Source: Anastatus disparis (lineage: Eukaryota; Arthropoda; Insecta; Hymenoptera; Eupelmidae). From it: a DNA stretch of 64,000 bases. The stretch is taken from contig JAFFSR010000245.1 in assembly GCA_017163975.1 (NCBI GenBank), forward strand, positions 1,751,001-1,815,000, in the 5' to 3' direction. How positions within the stretch are numbered: position 1 is the stretch's first letter; every line of letters starts with the position of its first letter. Position numbers and translations under genes: made by a program. Under the pieces are notes generated by a model. The model made no database searches. It was not told where the DNA came from and saw only the letters and a list, made by a program, of their open reading frames with translations. Below, one piece after another: positions 10,326 to 24,783 of this stretch.

Positions 10326-11824
10326 AACAACTCAATTGTTACTCGGTCAGTATCAGGTTCTACTCCGGCCTGCCGTTAAAAGATTTGATTGAGGAAAAAT
10401 AACATAAAAATGATAAAGGAGAAAATTTAATTTTGTAGAAAGATTTAATGTTATAAAATTTAAGTAAAATAAAAATTTCACTTGAAATAATAAAATTGAA
10501 GAAACAATGAGCTTGAAATAAAAGAAATTGAAGATTTAGTATTAAGAATTCAAATTTTTAGTAAGAGATTTTAGTTTTAATAATAGAAGATCTGAGATTT
10601 GGAAAAATAATAAAAATTGGAAATGGAAAATTGAGTTTGAAAAATTCGATGAGTTAGTACCTTAAGAGTTTGAAGTTTGTTGTGTTGATGTTGTAGACTT
10701 ATGGAGATTGAACTAGAAGATTTAGTAGTGAGCTTACCAAGCTCAAGATAGAGACTGAATTTTGTTTGTCTCTTCTTGAGACACATGACTATTGTTTCCC
10801 TTCCTAAGGGACTTGGGGGTGTAGTCTTAAGGGATTAAAACAATTAGAAATTGATTATTGGTCGGTTGACCGGAAGAGGCTGGACGTTATGCGTCATATT
10901 GATGGAAACAGGCCCAAAAATAAAGGTCTTGGGAAAAAATATGATGCTTTCAAGAACGTTGAAGCGTCATCGTTGTCTAACTCTCTCATATGTATAGCTG
11001 TCTCATTCTTACAATTGTTTTGTATGCTTATTGCTAATTTGTGTAAATTTTACTTAATAATATAATAATAATAATAATAATAATAAAAATATAAAGAGAG
11101 AGAAAAATGAAAATATGTTTAATAAACTATACGCTATAATTACATTGTATGTTTCAAGATATTTTAACATATAACTTCAATTTGTTAAAAGAAAAATATT
11201 TTAAACATCGTTAGTAAATCTAAAAGAAATTATATTTTGAAATATACAGTGTAATTCTGTTTAAATTTATTAACTAATTAATGTATAAATTAAAGTAAGT
11301 GCGAAAAACATGATAGCATGAAAAATGGTTATTAATTAAAGCATAAATGATATAACTATCTTAGAACTAGCGTACTAAATACGTTAAAAGATATCTTTAA
11401 ATTAATGTGACGTCTATTATTTTTAAACAAAAACGCATTTTAAAAACATTACTTAAACTAAGATAAGAAAGAAATATTAATATAATAAACATTTAAAATT
11501 AACTTAATTTATAATATAACTAAATTAACTAATGATAATAGTAACTTAATCTAAATTATTTGTTAACAATAATGCAATAAAACTAAGCGAATAATATTAT
11601 TATAAAAAGATAGATTAGTGATGACTCTTAATAGTAAAATAGAATTAATTAATAAATTTTACGATTGTTATTAGTAACTTATTCTACGATTAGTAATAAT
11701 ATTTAACAACAAAGTAATTAGTAATTTAAGAACTTATCTATTAAAACTAAAATAACATGTAAAATATAATCTTATTCTAATTGGACGAACTGACATGTCC
11801 ATGCGTAAGCGTGCATTCTAGTGT

Positions 11825-11826
<2 letters not shown>

Positions 11827-11885
<59 letters not shown>

Positions 11886-11970
11886 TAATTAATTTTTAAT
11901 TGAATAAAAGAAAAATATAATAACAATGGAATTATAAGTAACACACATATACATATATATATATACATAC

Positions 11971-12001
<31 letters not shown>

Positions 12002-12010
12002 TACACATAT
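11827..12010. repeat. (TA)n and TA/CA microsatellites
   Basis: About 55 bp of alternating TA at 11827-11881, and after a gap a second tract of TATACATACA-type units at 11945-12010. Confidence 0.95.
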
Positions 12011-14420
12011 ATGTTGGTTTAATGATTATAATCTTTACTTAATATTAAATTTTTCTCATAATATTTTTTTGTAAAATTTTTGTTGTTTTAAAAATTTTTT
12101 TTTTTGGATTATATAAAATTATTTTGAAACGTGAGAAAATGTTAGAGAAAGTTGAAGGAAAAAATTTTTCGAAGGGAAAAAAAAATTGAGAAAGGTTAAG
12201 GGAAAATTTTGAGTGTCGACAAAAATTTTATGATAGGAAGAAAAATATAGGAAAAAGATTTCTTCTTTAAAAAGAAGAATAGGAAAAAAAAATGAAAAAA
12301 AATTTTAAAATTTTAGCGCGACATAACAAAGGGTTAAATTCTCATGTATAAGCCAATAAATATTTGAAGAATAAAAAATTTCCTTGAATAAGACATAAAA
12401 TTTTTTCTAAAGTTAAAAAAATTGTCTAATTTTTGATTCTGCCTAATGGAATAGGAAAATATTTCATTAAATAATCCGAGGTAATATTACTCTGTGATTA
12501 GAGAATATGCAATAAAAATTTATTGTGTTGAAGTTACGGAATATCATAGGTGTATAAGTATTTCTACCGTACAAGTTTGATAAAATAAAAGACAAAATCG
12601 GTCGCCACCTATTGGGCAACCAAGGAAAGTAGCAAGGATAGAGCATGTTGACCGCAGAACGCCGAAAAAAAGTAGTCCCTATTCCCTACGCGTTAAGATC
12701 TAGGTCTATAATTATTTCATTGCAATTATTGATTAAAAAAGTAATCTTATCTTACTATTATATAAAAGGACAGCGTTTGTTTGAATGTTCTCAATTATCT
12801 CAAAAACTACTGAACCGATCGTTTTCAAATTTTAAATTTAAATTCTTTATAATGTGACGAGTGTCATAGGCTATATAAATAATTACTATAGAGAATATGC
12901 AATAAATTTTTATTGCATATTCTCTAATCACAGAGTAATATCACCTCGGATTATTTAATGAAATATTTTCCTATTCCATTAGGCAGAATCAAAAATTAGA
13001 CAATTTTTTTAACTTTAGAAAAAATTTTATGTCTTATTCAAGGAAATTTTTTATTTCTCAAATATTTATTGGCTCATACATGAGAATTTAACCCTTCATG
13101 GTTAGTAAAATAATTTTAAAAATAACAAATAATTATGTATGATTTGCGATTTTTTCTAAAAATTATATTCCAAATATATTAACAAAAAATATAAGATATT
13201 TGACCCGCTTTTAAATCACGTTAATTTTATTCAAAATACAATTCCTCATAGATTTTTCAAGAAATTTGATGTTTACAAAACTTAACCATTTTTATACAAA
13301 TAAATTTTTTTTTTCATTTATTCACACAATCGCAAATAACGTTGATTTTATCATCCTGTGATATTTTCAAACAAATATTTCAGCAAATTTTCAAAAAATA
13401 CATTTTTTTAATATTATATATATTTACCGATTTTATTCAAGAAAAAATGCTTAAGGTTAAACTGACATTTTTAGTTTAAACAAAAATTTACATATTCAAG
13501 AAAAAAATTTTTTTTCAATGAAATCATTTTTTCAAAAATTTTTTTATTTTGATTTCATATTTTTGCCATTTTTCAATGAATAAGTGCTGAAGGTTGAATT
13601 GTCATTTTTAGTTTATGTTGATTACAATTGACATAATTATGAAAGAAAAAAAAATTTTTTAATGTCATTATTTTTCAAAAATTTTTTATTCCCATTTCGG
13701 ATTTTTGTCACTTTTAAATAAATAAGTGCTGAAGGTTTAATTGTCATTTTTAGTTTATGTTTACTAAAATCGACATAATTATGGAAAAAAAAAATTTTTT
13801 TTTAATGTAATTATTTTTCAAAAATTTTTTAATTGATTTCATTTTTGGTCATTTTTAAAGATAAAAATTAAATTATTTTGTACTTTTTTCATGTAACTTT
13901 AATTTTAATAACTTACGATTTTTTTATTAAAAATAACACTTCGTTCACTTCTCAATAGGTGGCGACTTGTTTTGCCGCTCACTCTACTAGATTAGCACAG
14001 TATAGGTACTCATATCGCGAGGATAATGCGAACAGCTTATCGGCAATAAATTTTTATTACACTCATTCCCTATCATTGTTGAACATTCATATTTATTAAT
14101 AAATATCTCTTTCACGATTTTGATTTGCTAACATAAAATTTCTATCGTCAATTTAAATATATTTTTTGACTTATTGGTACTAAATTGAACATATATCGAA
14201 AAATAAAAAAAAAAATTCAATGATTATTTTTTCTACAAAAAAAAATTATTTTAAATGAAAATTCATTCTATTATCACATGATTCACAAACAAAAAATGTT
14301 GTGTATTCCGAAGTTTTGTAAGAGTACGATTTAATAAATAATAGTTTTTGAGATTCTATTTTTATACCTACCGACTTCTGCCCAACTATTGCGCGAGCGA
14401 AGCCGAGACGGGGGATGCTA

Positions 14421-14561
14421 ATATATATATATATATATGTACACTCACACACTTGCACCTACGCCTATGCACACATACACATATATGTACGCACATTCAC
14501 ATGCATACATACACACATACATTTACACACATACATATAAATACATACACATATATGTATA
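14421..14561. repeat. Degenerate AT/CA-rich microsatellite tract
   Basis: AT repeats followed by ACACAC/ACATAC units. Open frames in this stretch have simple-sequence composition and are not genes. Confidence 0.85.
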
Positions 14562-14965
14562 ATTATTTTTTTTATTTTATTTTTATTTTATAATTTTAAT
14601 TGGCCTTTTGACTATTAACCGTATTTGGTTTTCTTGTCTTTGGCCATGACCAGGTATTTTGCCCATTGGGACTTTTTTTGTATATTTTTGTGTTTTTCGG
14701 GTTTATTCCCTCGGAAAAACTTCGAAAATTATTTTTTCTAATTTTTCCTAGGGAATCAAACCCCGGTCCACTGGGACGCAAGGTCAGTTGATTTTTACAA
14801 CTGCACTTTTTCATCCCTTAGCGACGGAGCTCGTAAGTGTGTTCTGTGTACAAAGCACATGAAACAGAGGTGCTCGTTTGAAAAACAGCCGAGAGCGGGA
14901 TTCGATCTCGGTTCCCCAAGAATACGAATCCAACGCTCCTACCGACTGTGCCACAGACCGGCTCT
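14562..14965 (-). mobile_element. Probable tRNA-derived SINE
   Basis: On the minus strand 14963-14888 resembles a tRNA: the acceptor-like ends GCCG and CGGC can pair, with an A-box-like TGGCACAGTCGGTAGG and a B-box-like GATCGAATCCC. About 300 bp of body follow and the unit ends in an A-rich tail at 14562-14600. A second tRNA T-arm-like piece (CCGGGGTTTGATTCCC) occurs at about 14754-14770, so the body may itself be composite. RNA polymerase III would use the internal boxes. No target duplication was established. Confidence 0.55.
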
Positions 14966-14990
14966 CATATATGTATAAATAAGTAAAACT

Positions 14991-15212
14991 GGACTTTTGA
15001 ATGCGCGCTACAGTTTGCTGCTATGGACTCCTGTATATTTTGTGCACGGGACCGGGTTTCTGAATGTCGCATTCAAAAGAACAATTTCTATAATACATAC
15101 GGTAATAGAAGAGAGGGGGTAACAATGTGATACTGCCACACACCTCGACGTGCGCCGGATACGACCCGAAGTCAGTACTGACGAGCGCGGGGTATCGCGC
15201 ATTCAAAAGAAC
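14991..15212. repeat. Small repeat with inverted CTTTTGAATGCGCG ends
   Basis: CTTTTGAATGCGCG at 14993 is mirrored by CGCGCATTCAAAAG near 15200, and a related CGCATTCAAAAGAAC lies near 15068. It is GC-richer than its surroundings and non-coding. It could be a small MITE or an LTR scrap. Confidence 0.4.
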
Positions 15213-15246
15213 ATAATAAAAACTATCGTATCGAAATACAGCAATA

Positions 15247-15429
15247 GTGTATTTCACATCAACTAATGGTACTCCATGTGACGATGGTGCGAAAGAATTA
15301 ATTAAAAATAATAAAATATCAGAAAAACAGGAATTAGAATATTGTAGTATCATTGAACTTAAAAAAACAATCAACAAAAGTTTGTTTGAATTATGTGTCA
15401 GGGATGAAAAACCTGAGTCATTACACTGA
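15247..15429 (+). CDS. Short unrecognised ORF or exon fragment
   Basis: A 60-codon frame (starting MYFTSTNGTPCDDGAK) with balanced, hydrophilic composition, unlike the simple-sequence frames around it. It contains KNNKISEKQELEYCS and ends just past the start of the CACTGA-ended element at 15424. No family is recognised. It may be an exon scrap of a transposase or chance; confidence is low. Confidence 0.2.
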   Translation: MYFTSTNGTPCDDGAKELIKNNKISEKQELEYCSIIELKKTINKSLFELCVRDEKPESLH

Positions 15430-15794
15430 AAAACTTTCGGCTTGCAACATGCCGTTCTCTCTGAGTACGCCAGCGCCACGCAATCGGTGAGGATAGTGTG
15501 CTGAATACGAATTGTCTATGCTCCGATTATCTGGACATAATGTTGCATGAACGAACCTGCGCGTTACATGTGCCGTATCGGCGCAAGGGAAACTCAAATC
15601 TGAGTAACTGTTACTCCGATTTGCGCGTATAACTCGAGACTTGACGAATCGGTGCTTCATATAACCTATATATATACAGGTAACGCCAAGAGTCTTTCTG
15701 TGTAATACTCCGATGGCGCGTATAACTCATGATACCACGAATGAGCGCTTCACACAAACTTTGAGTATACAGGGTGCGCCGAAAGTTTTCAATG
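15424..15794. mobile_element. CACTGA-ended element, short copy
   Basis: Starts CACTGAAAAACTTTCGGC and ends with the inverse of CATTGAAAACTTTCGGCG. It is GC-richer than its surroundings. Internal ACAGAAAGACTCTTGGCG at about 15687, in inverted sense, suggests two nested or tandem copies. The ends resemble those at 16355, 17648, 24771 and 36046. CACTG ends recall the CMC (CACTA/Mirage/Chapaev) group, but no transposase is present. Confidence 0.5.
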
Positions 15795-15949
15795 TAGCTA
15801 TTATAAAAACAAACATTTGTTCAACTCTGAATAAGCTAAAAACGATTTCATTAGAAAAAAACATTAGCGATATAAGCATCGCCAAAAGTTCATTTATAGA
15901 AAATATAGAATGGCTAACCATTCTAGAATTAATCGAGTTTTTATTTAAG

Positions 15950-16175
15950 AAGAGGCCGAACTATTTGTCTTTGTCTAATAGTGTTTTTCATCATTTATGT
16001 AAACACCATTGGCTGTAACACGAAAAAAATGGCAGCCCCCGCTAGATACTAGTATAATGGATAAATTTTTATAGTAAGAACAAAATAATTTAATCACGTA
16101 GTTTCTTAATAATACGAGACCTTCTAAAAAAGATTGGTTATATTTTAAATTTTCAATAAGTCTTATATTATTCAA
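15950..16175. mobile_element. GAAGGGGCCGAAC MITE, truncated copy
   Basis: The left part, including the end GAAGAGGCCGAACTAT after a TTAA, matches the full copies at 37123-37503 and 59937-60316 over more than 200 bp with clear divergence. The right arm is missing where the CATATGGG array begins. Confidence 0.75.
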
Positions 16176-16354
16176 AAGCTATATATGTGGTCGCATATTA
16201 TATTTAGGATTTAGTTTGTGGACCTCTTATGGGACCCCATATGGCATCCCATATAGGGTCCCATAAGGAGTCGACAAACTCAAGTCTAAATATATGGGAC
16301 TACATATGGGACCCCATATGGGATCTCATATGTGTTCCCATATATTTAGAATTT

Positions 16355-17513
16355 CACTGAAAGAAAAGCGGAGTCATACCAACGAAACTAACGTACGTTG
16401 TCTTGACTCGCGCTAAAGGAGTTGCATTTACTCCGCGAGGCGAGTCATCCCCACTCCTCGCTGCGGTATATAAACGACGCACGAACTCGATCTATTTGTC
16501 TTTGATTACCGAGAGTTTATAAAGTTTAATTTGAACATTAATTTTGTTAATGAAACAATTAATTATTAAGGTGACTACGAAAGTTCAGTTAAATTTCATT
16601 TTGTAGTTTACAAATTACTCTTTCAATACGTAAAATTTTTCAGATTTTTTAATTTTCCACCATTTATTATAATCCGTAAAATGGTGAAAAATTAAAAAAT
16701 CTGAAAAATTTTACGTATTGAAAGAGTAATTTGTAAACTCAAAAATAAAACCTAACCTAAAATCCGAAGTCGCCTTAATATTGGAATGCAAAATGGATGA
16801 TTTTGTGAAAAATCTTTCGATGAAATGGAACCTGAGTCAATTAATCGATAGATTTGCAGTTAAAAAATTTTAAACATAACCTCAAATACAAATTTGAATG
16901 AGTTTTTTTTATGTGTAAATAACTTATATAATCAATATATTCATATAATATTTTATAAGTATTTTTATAAATATTCTGAAAATGAATGTTGCATAGTATG
17001 AAATTATTTATAATTTCATATTTAAAAACATTTTTCATTATTGAAAAATAGAATTTGTTCGTTTTGTTGTTCGCAGTCCGTGTTTTTACAGAGGCAGGAA
17101 TTGGCAATATTTAAAAGAAATTTATGACTCAATCAAAATAAAATGTTATTAATAATTTTACTTTGAATAATATACTTCCATCTTATGATATCATACTGTA
17201 ACGTAATCGAAAAATTCATTCTTAACTAAAATTCTTTGAATGAATATATTTATAAATAAATAAATATTTATCTTCAATAATATATTCTACAATCGTCTTT
17301 AGCCTAATCTCGAAAAATAATGAAACTTGAAAAAAAACAGCATTATTCCTGCTTAACGTAACCTTTATGTACACTTGGCCTATAAGGCGGTATATTGACT
17401 CTGCGAGCGGAGTAGCTGCTACTCCGCTTGTTTAGTTGTGATAACTCCAACCCCACTTACTCCTTTTATACCGTCATTCCGATTCCGGCGGCAACTCCAC
17501 TTTTCTCTCAGTG
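16355..17513. mobile_element. CACTGA-ended element with internal hairpin
   Basis: The left end CACTGAAAGAAAAGCGGAGT is mirrored at the right by the inverse of CACTGAGAGAAAAGTGGAGT. The left GC-rich 110 bp lead to a TATA-like GGTATATAAACG at about 16466, as in the related ends at 17648 and 24771. A perfect hairpin lies at 16609-16739. No transposase: the 88-codon frame at 16841-17107 on the minus strand has no recognised content. Confidence 0.6.
16609..16739. repeat. Perfect hairpin inside the CACTGA element
   Basis: Arms of about 57 bp (beginning GTTTACAAATTACTCTTTC) pair exactly across a short loop near 16675. It could form a hairpin transcript or be a small MITE. Confidence 0.85.
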
Positions 17514-17870
17514 TGAGTATGTGGTCCCATATGCTATTTAGAATTTAGTTTGTGGACCTCTTATGGGACCCCATATGGGAGCCCATAAAGGATCACATAT
17601 GAAATCCCATAAGGGATCCCATGTGATTTTTTTCAGTAGGGTGAATACACTGAAAAGACATTGGCACCGCTACAGGTGCCTTCCTGACTGTAGTTACGCC
17701 AAAACTTACAATCCGTATGGTTCGTAAAATCGGCACCGTAGCTACGCCGGCCCGCACCTTGAGCGTGCCGCTGACGCCCTCTTGCAGTGCCGGTCTACGC
17801 GACTATATAAGCAATCCTACAAAAAATCTTTAATTTCAGAGTCAAAATGATGAAAAAAAAAATTTTGATA

Positions 17871-20800
17871 GTACGCGTGTTCTGACCATTCGAAATTATT
17901 TTTGAGGGTCTTAGGAACAAGAAAAAATGGTAGTACATCTAAAAATTTGATAGGTATTTTATCTAAACTACTTTGACGGTCGAAATTTTACGAAATAGCT
18001 TTTTTCGTACGTTATAAAGTTTTTGGTACTTTGAAAACTTTTGGAAATCCTGCTCCCACTCTCAAGTCGACTTTTTATTACCTAAATTATAAAGAAAAAT
18101 CATCACCCATCCATAGGAATGGATTTAAACGCTATCTCAAGCCATAATAAACGATTTTTTCCATTTTTTTTTCAAATTTATCTCTAATTTTGATATTTTA
18201 ACATGCAAAAAATTATTTCTTCTATTGAAACGATCTTTTTTTTCGTTTTGTCATATTAAAAGCACGAAAATCCATTATTTCCAGCCCATAAAACAAGGCA
18301 ATCAAATGGAAATAATGGATTTTAATTAAAAATATTTTAAATCAATAGAAAAACATCAACCTATAACAAATAATTTATTCTTTATAAATATTACAATTTT
18401 CTGTCAATGCTGATTAAATTTTATACATATTTTGATGGATATTATATATCTATGTTGATGTTTTTCCCACTGTAGAAGGTGCATCGATTACGCGCAATAT
18501 TTACGTTATAAATACAATTTATCTGTCCACAAATTCGCCACTAAATAAAATTCTAATATATATTTTTAGCTTAAGGTTTTTTAAATAGAAAATCAGAGTG
18601 CATAGTTCAATACTCAAATTTTCTAAGAAAAAACAGATTTTCTAAGTGTACACTTATGTCCAATATATGTTTAGAAAAATATTTTCAAATTTTTATAAAA
18701 TAAAATTAGTGTGTTGTGATCAAGATTTCATAAAATATGTAAACCAATATAAAAGTCTATTCATTGATAAAACTCGTCAATTTTATATCAAATTCTAAAC
18801 GCATTCTTCTAAGAATACATCGGTCACACGTTTGCAGAGGACACAGTATCAGAACCAAAACAAAAACATTCTATACATAGGTGCGACTAGTTTTGATTCC
18901 CAATTAATTGATCTCTTCACACGCTCACGTTTTTTGCAAAGTGAACAATTTGTTATATTCTCTTACTTATTTTGAGTTCAAACTGAAAAATTATTGCAAA
19001 TTATAAAAAATTGTGTATTTATAATAAAATGTGTGCTTTGTCTAATTATTTATTATGGATCGAATGAAAATAGAATATTTAAGAGAAAAAAGACTTCGTG
19101 CTAAAAAAAAATAGAGCGACTTTCAAATTTAAATGTAAGAAAAAAGCAAAAACTTCTGAATACGCAAGAAGAAATAAGGTTTGTTAAAATTTTTCTTACG
19201 CAATCAAAAAACAAGTAACTCATAATAGATTCGAATTTTTTAAGTATTAGTGGTTTGTTTGATGTACTAACATCGATTGACTTTTAAGTATTATTATGGT
19301 GCATTTTTTCCTTTTCAAACAGCAAAACAGATTTTTCGGAAAATGTTAATGACAACCATTTGCTCTGCAATGATCAATGTTCAAATGATAATTTCGCTCT
19401 TGACATTAGCAACGTTCAAAAAGAAGCATCATGTGTGAAAACTCAACCCTCTTGAGCTATTGAATTAAAATTAAGAAAAAAAATAAAAACACTTGAATCA
19501 GAGTTACAAGGTATGAAGAAAGTTATATTAAAAAATAAAAAATTACTTCAGAAAAAAAGATTTCAAAATTTATCGCTAAAAAAAGAAAATTTTCAATTAA
19601 AAACACGACTAAAAAAATTCAACAAATCGATTGAAACATTACAAAAAAATTATAATAGTACACTCGGTGTCGAAAAAGCGATTATATCAAAATTCTTGAC
19701 GGATGATTTTTTTAATTCACTTACATTTCCAATTGGTTCAAGAGGAAGAAACAAAATTATTAATACGTATCACTATAAAGAAGAATTTTCTTTCAGATAA
19801 AATCATAAATACTCCTGCTTCTATCAATTGGCAAAAAATTAAACTGAAAGTAAAAAATGTTTTCAATAATGATGAAAATTCAGTTCCTGCTCCAGGAATT
19901 CGAGACTATATTTGCAAAAATAAAATAAAAGTTCGAAAACGTTACTTGACGGCTACAATAAATGATTTGTACAAAAAATTTGTAAAAATATCCGATGTTA
20001 AAATTTCTAGAGCCTACTTTTATAAACTAAAACCTTTTTATGTGCTACAAAAAAATTTTCAAATAGAGATACTTGTTTATGTAAAACACATACCAATTTC
20101 AGTTTAATTTTTCAAAGTTTATATAATAATAAAATGATCAAAGAAAAAAATGTGTCATTATTTTTGAAAAATTTAGCGTGTGACATTAATAATAAAACTT
20201 TTATGTACAGAGAATGCTCTCAATGTTGCGATAGAAATTTTTTTACAGATTTTTCACCTCATACTCGCACATTTTATCATGCATGGATAACCGAAAAAGT
20301 TGATCGCTTGGGAGCAAAAAATATGAGTTTCAATGTTAATATAACATCTCGTAAAAAAATATTCTGTACTACCACAGTATTAGCTCAAAATTTCAATGAA
20401 ATGCTTCCAAAATTCACAAAACACGCTTTTATTATGTCAAATAAATTTCAGGCCTTACAAAATATAAAAGATACTCTAAATTATAATTAAATTTTATTAA
20501 TTATTGACTTTTCGCAAAATTATATGTGCAAATATGCCACCGAAATTCAGAGCTTTCATTTTAGTGCGTCAAGAAAACAAATTTCTTTGCAAACAGGTGG
20601 TTTTTATTATAAAAATGAAAGAAATCAACTACATTTTGAATCTTTTATATCTTTTTCTGACTGCCTAAGCCACAATGCTGCAGCAGTTTGGGCACACCTT
20701 CAGCCGATTTTTTCACAAATCAAACAGAGTTTTCCACACGTTCGATCCATTTATTTCCAAAGCGATGGTCCATCTGGGCAATACAAAAATAAATCAAATT

Positions 20801-22075
20801 TTTTTCTTTTCAATTATTATTGTAATTATTTTCAACTAAAAAATTCTGCTTGGAACTACACTGCTGCTGGTCACGGTGAAAGTCCTGCAAATGCAATCGG
20901 TGGAAGTGTCAAAGAAATTTGTAATCGAGCAGTGGCACATGGAATAAATGTTTTAAGTGCGGAAGACATGAATCGCGTGGTAAAATCTGCGAGTTTAAAG
21001 ACCAAAAGCTATGTAATTTCAGAAGATGAAATTGATAGGATTAGAGATTTAATCCCTAATAATTTAAAACCTATTCGAGACACGAAAGAAGTTCATCAGA
21101 TAATTTGGACGAATTATAGACAAAACGAGTTATTTTTTCGCTGTGCATCGTGTACAGTCTTTTTGAAACAAGTAACTTGTAGTCATTATGATTTGAATTC
21201 GTCAAATTATAATAATTCTAATGAACAATTATCTTTAGAAGTAAAAGATGTAAATGAAGATGGAATTCGGTTACACGCCATTGAATCAGCTACAGTTGGT
21301 GCCTGGGTAGTTGTTATTCATGAAATACAATGGTATCCAGATGTTATTACTGAAATATTAGATAATAAATTAAAAGTAAAATTTTTGGCAAGAAAAAAGA
21401 ATTTATTTTACTGGCCAAAATTTGCGGATATTCAAATTTTATTTAAAACGCAAATTTTGCACGTTATCGATGCGCCTTCTCTTGTGAGGAACAATACAGT
21501 AACACAAATGTATTAAATTGATAAAAATATGTATAAAACTATATCAAAAATGACAAAAAATTGTAATATTCATGAAGAATAAATTATTTGTTATGAGTTG
21601 ATGTTTTTCTATTAATTTGAAAGATTTATCACCATTTTTTTGTGATTTTCCATGTTTTATAGACTAAAAATGATAGATTTTTGTACTTCTAACACGATTA
21701 TATGAAGGAAAAATCGTTTCAATGGTATAAATAATTTTTTGCATTTTAAAATACCAATATTATTTAAAATTGAGAAAAAAATTTTTAAAAATCGTTTTTT
21801 ATGACTCACAGTGACATTTAAATCCATTCCCATGGATGGGTGATAATTTTTCTTTATAGTTTAGGTAATAAAAAGTCAACTTGAGAGTAGGAGCAGGATT
21901 TCCAAGAGTTTTCAAAGTACCAAAAACTTCATAACGTACGAAAAAAGCTATTTCGTAAAATTTCGACCTTCAAAGTAGTTTAGATAAACTACCTATCAAA
22001 TTTTTAGATGTACTGCCATTTTTTCTTGTTCTTAAGACCCTCAAAAACAATTTCCAATGGTCAGAACACGCGCAC
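17871..22075 (+). mobile_element. DNA transposon with TIRs of about 430 bp and transposase relic
   Basis: The ends begin GTACGCGTGTTCTGACCATT and GTGCGCGTGTTCTGACCATT (inverted). Inverted similarity continues, with small gaps, to about 18300 and 21640. TA lies at both borders and may be the target duplication. The inside holds a multi-exon transposase relic at 19054-21516 transcribed rightward. The superfamily is unresolved. It is inserted within the CACTGA unit and directly adjoins Helitron copy 2. Confidence 0.78.
19054..21516 (+). pseudogene. DDE-type transposase relic (multi-exon)
   Basis: Pieces in order: a basic coiled-coil N-terminus (19054-19177, then GT; acceptor AG at 19321-19322); a coiled coil at 19513-19800; a middle region at 19703-20107 and 20134-20490 with a cysteine motif (ECSQCCDRNFF); and a 330-residue C-terminal frame at 20524-21516. 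Just before and within the last piece are DFSQNY and YFQSDGPSGQYKNK, then WNYTAAGHGESPANAIGG. This order (DF.ENY, SDG..QYKN, HGKGP..GIGG) is a set of motifs I recall in uncharacterised transposase-like proteins of animals; the two aspartates would be catalytic. The gene is dead: frameshifts near 19115, 19780 and 20490 and a TGA near 19455. The name of the superfamily is uncertain. Confidence 0.68.
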
Positions 22076-22095
22076 TATATATATATATATATATA

Positions 22096-24520
<2,425 letters not shown>

Positions 24521-24783
24521 ATTCAAATTTATTTTGTCTTTGCAGTGCGCTTATTAAAAATTAGAAAACTGCTGCGCATACAGTTCGCCGTACAATTCAA
24601 ACCAATGCCAAGACTATATAGCAGCGCGCTTACGAACAGCATATATAGTACTGCACACACGGCTTACTACGCGCTGCTCAAGTGCAGGTCTTGCTCCGTG
24701 GTGGATTGAAAAACGGAGCGCCACTATAGACATACCAGTGTGGCGGGGTGAGTGCCCATGTCTTTTCAGTGTATATATTAAAA

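Larger units (their letters stand above)
8571..12328. mobile_element. 3.76-kb TG...CA insertion with 4-bp target duplication
   Basis: It starts TGTTACGTCATGG and ends GCGCGACATAACA. It is flanked by AAGG at 8567-8570 and 12329-12332. Removing it restores GAAGGGTTAAATTC, exactly the sequence of the opposite foldback arm near 13090, which proves the insertion and its borders. TG...CA ends with a 4-bp duplication suit an LTR retrotransposon. I found no second LTR, primer-binding site or coding region, so a very long solo LTR or a non-coding LTR derivative is the best reading. Inside, a segment with CCTCATAAGAGAGTCT and CCTCCCTTAGAGGA is tandemly duplicated at about 8788-8860 and 8893-9600. No gene is visible in 9600-12328 apart from the nested hairpin and microsatellites. 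Confidence 0.72.
7251..14420. mobile_element. Foldback element with arms of about 1.5 kb
   Basis: The ends are inverted copies: TAGTATCCCCCGTCTCGG at 7251 and the inverse of TAGCATCCCCCGTCTCGG ending at 14420. Near-identical inversion continues through 7251-8570 against about 13095-14420. It then resumes after a large insertion as 12333-12530 against about 12885-13095. The loop of about 350 bp (12531-12884) has no convincing gene, though it contains a 70-codon frame at 12645-12857. The element therefore measures about 3.4 kb without the insertion at 8571-12328. Its coding capacity and superfamily are unknown; target duplication is unclear because both sides are TA-rich. Confidence 0.82.
16180..17641. 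repeat. CATATGGG/CCCATATG palindromic word array, split by an insertion
   Basis: At 16184-16350 and 17514-17641 the words GGGACCCCATATGGGA, CCCATAAGG and variants repeat with loose 12-14 bp spacing. A stretch of about 60 bp (TTTAGTTTGTGGACCTCTTA and neighbours) occurs in both pieces. The right end is TTTTTTTCAGTAGGG, the inverse of CCCTACTGAAAAAAA, a terminus shared with other word-array elements in this window. The CACTGA element at 16355-17513 is inserted in it. Confidence 0.7.
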
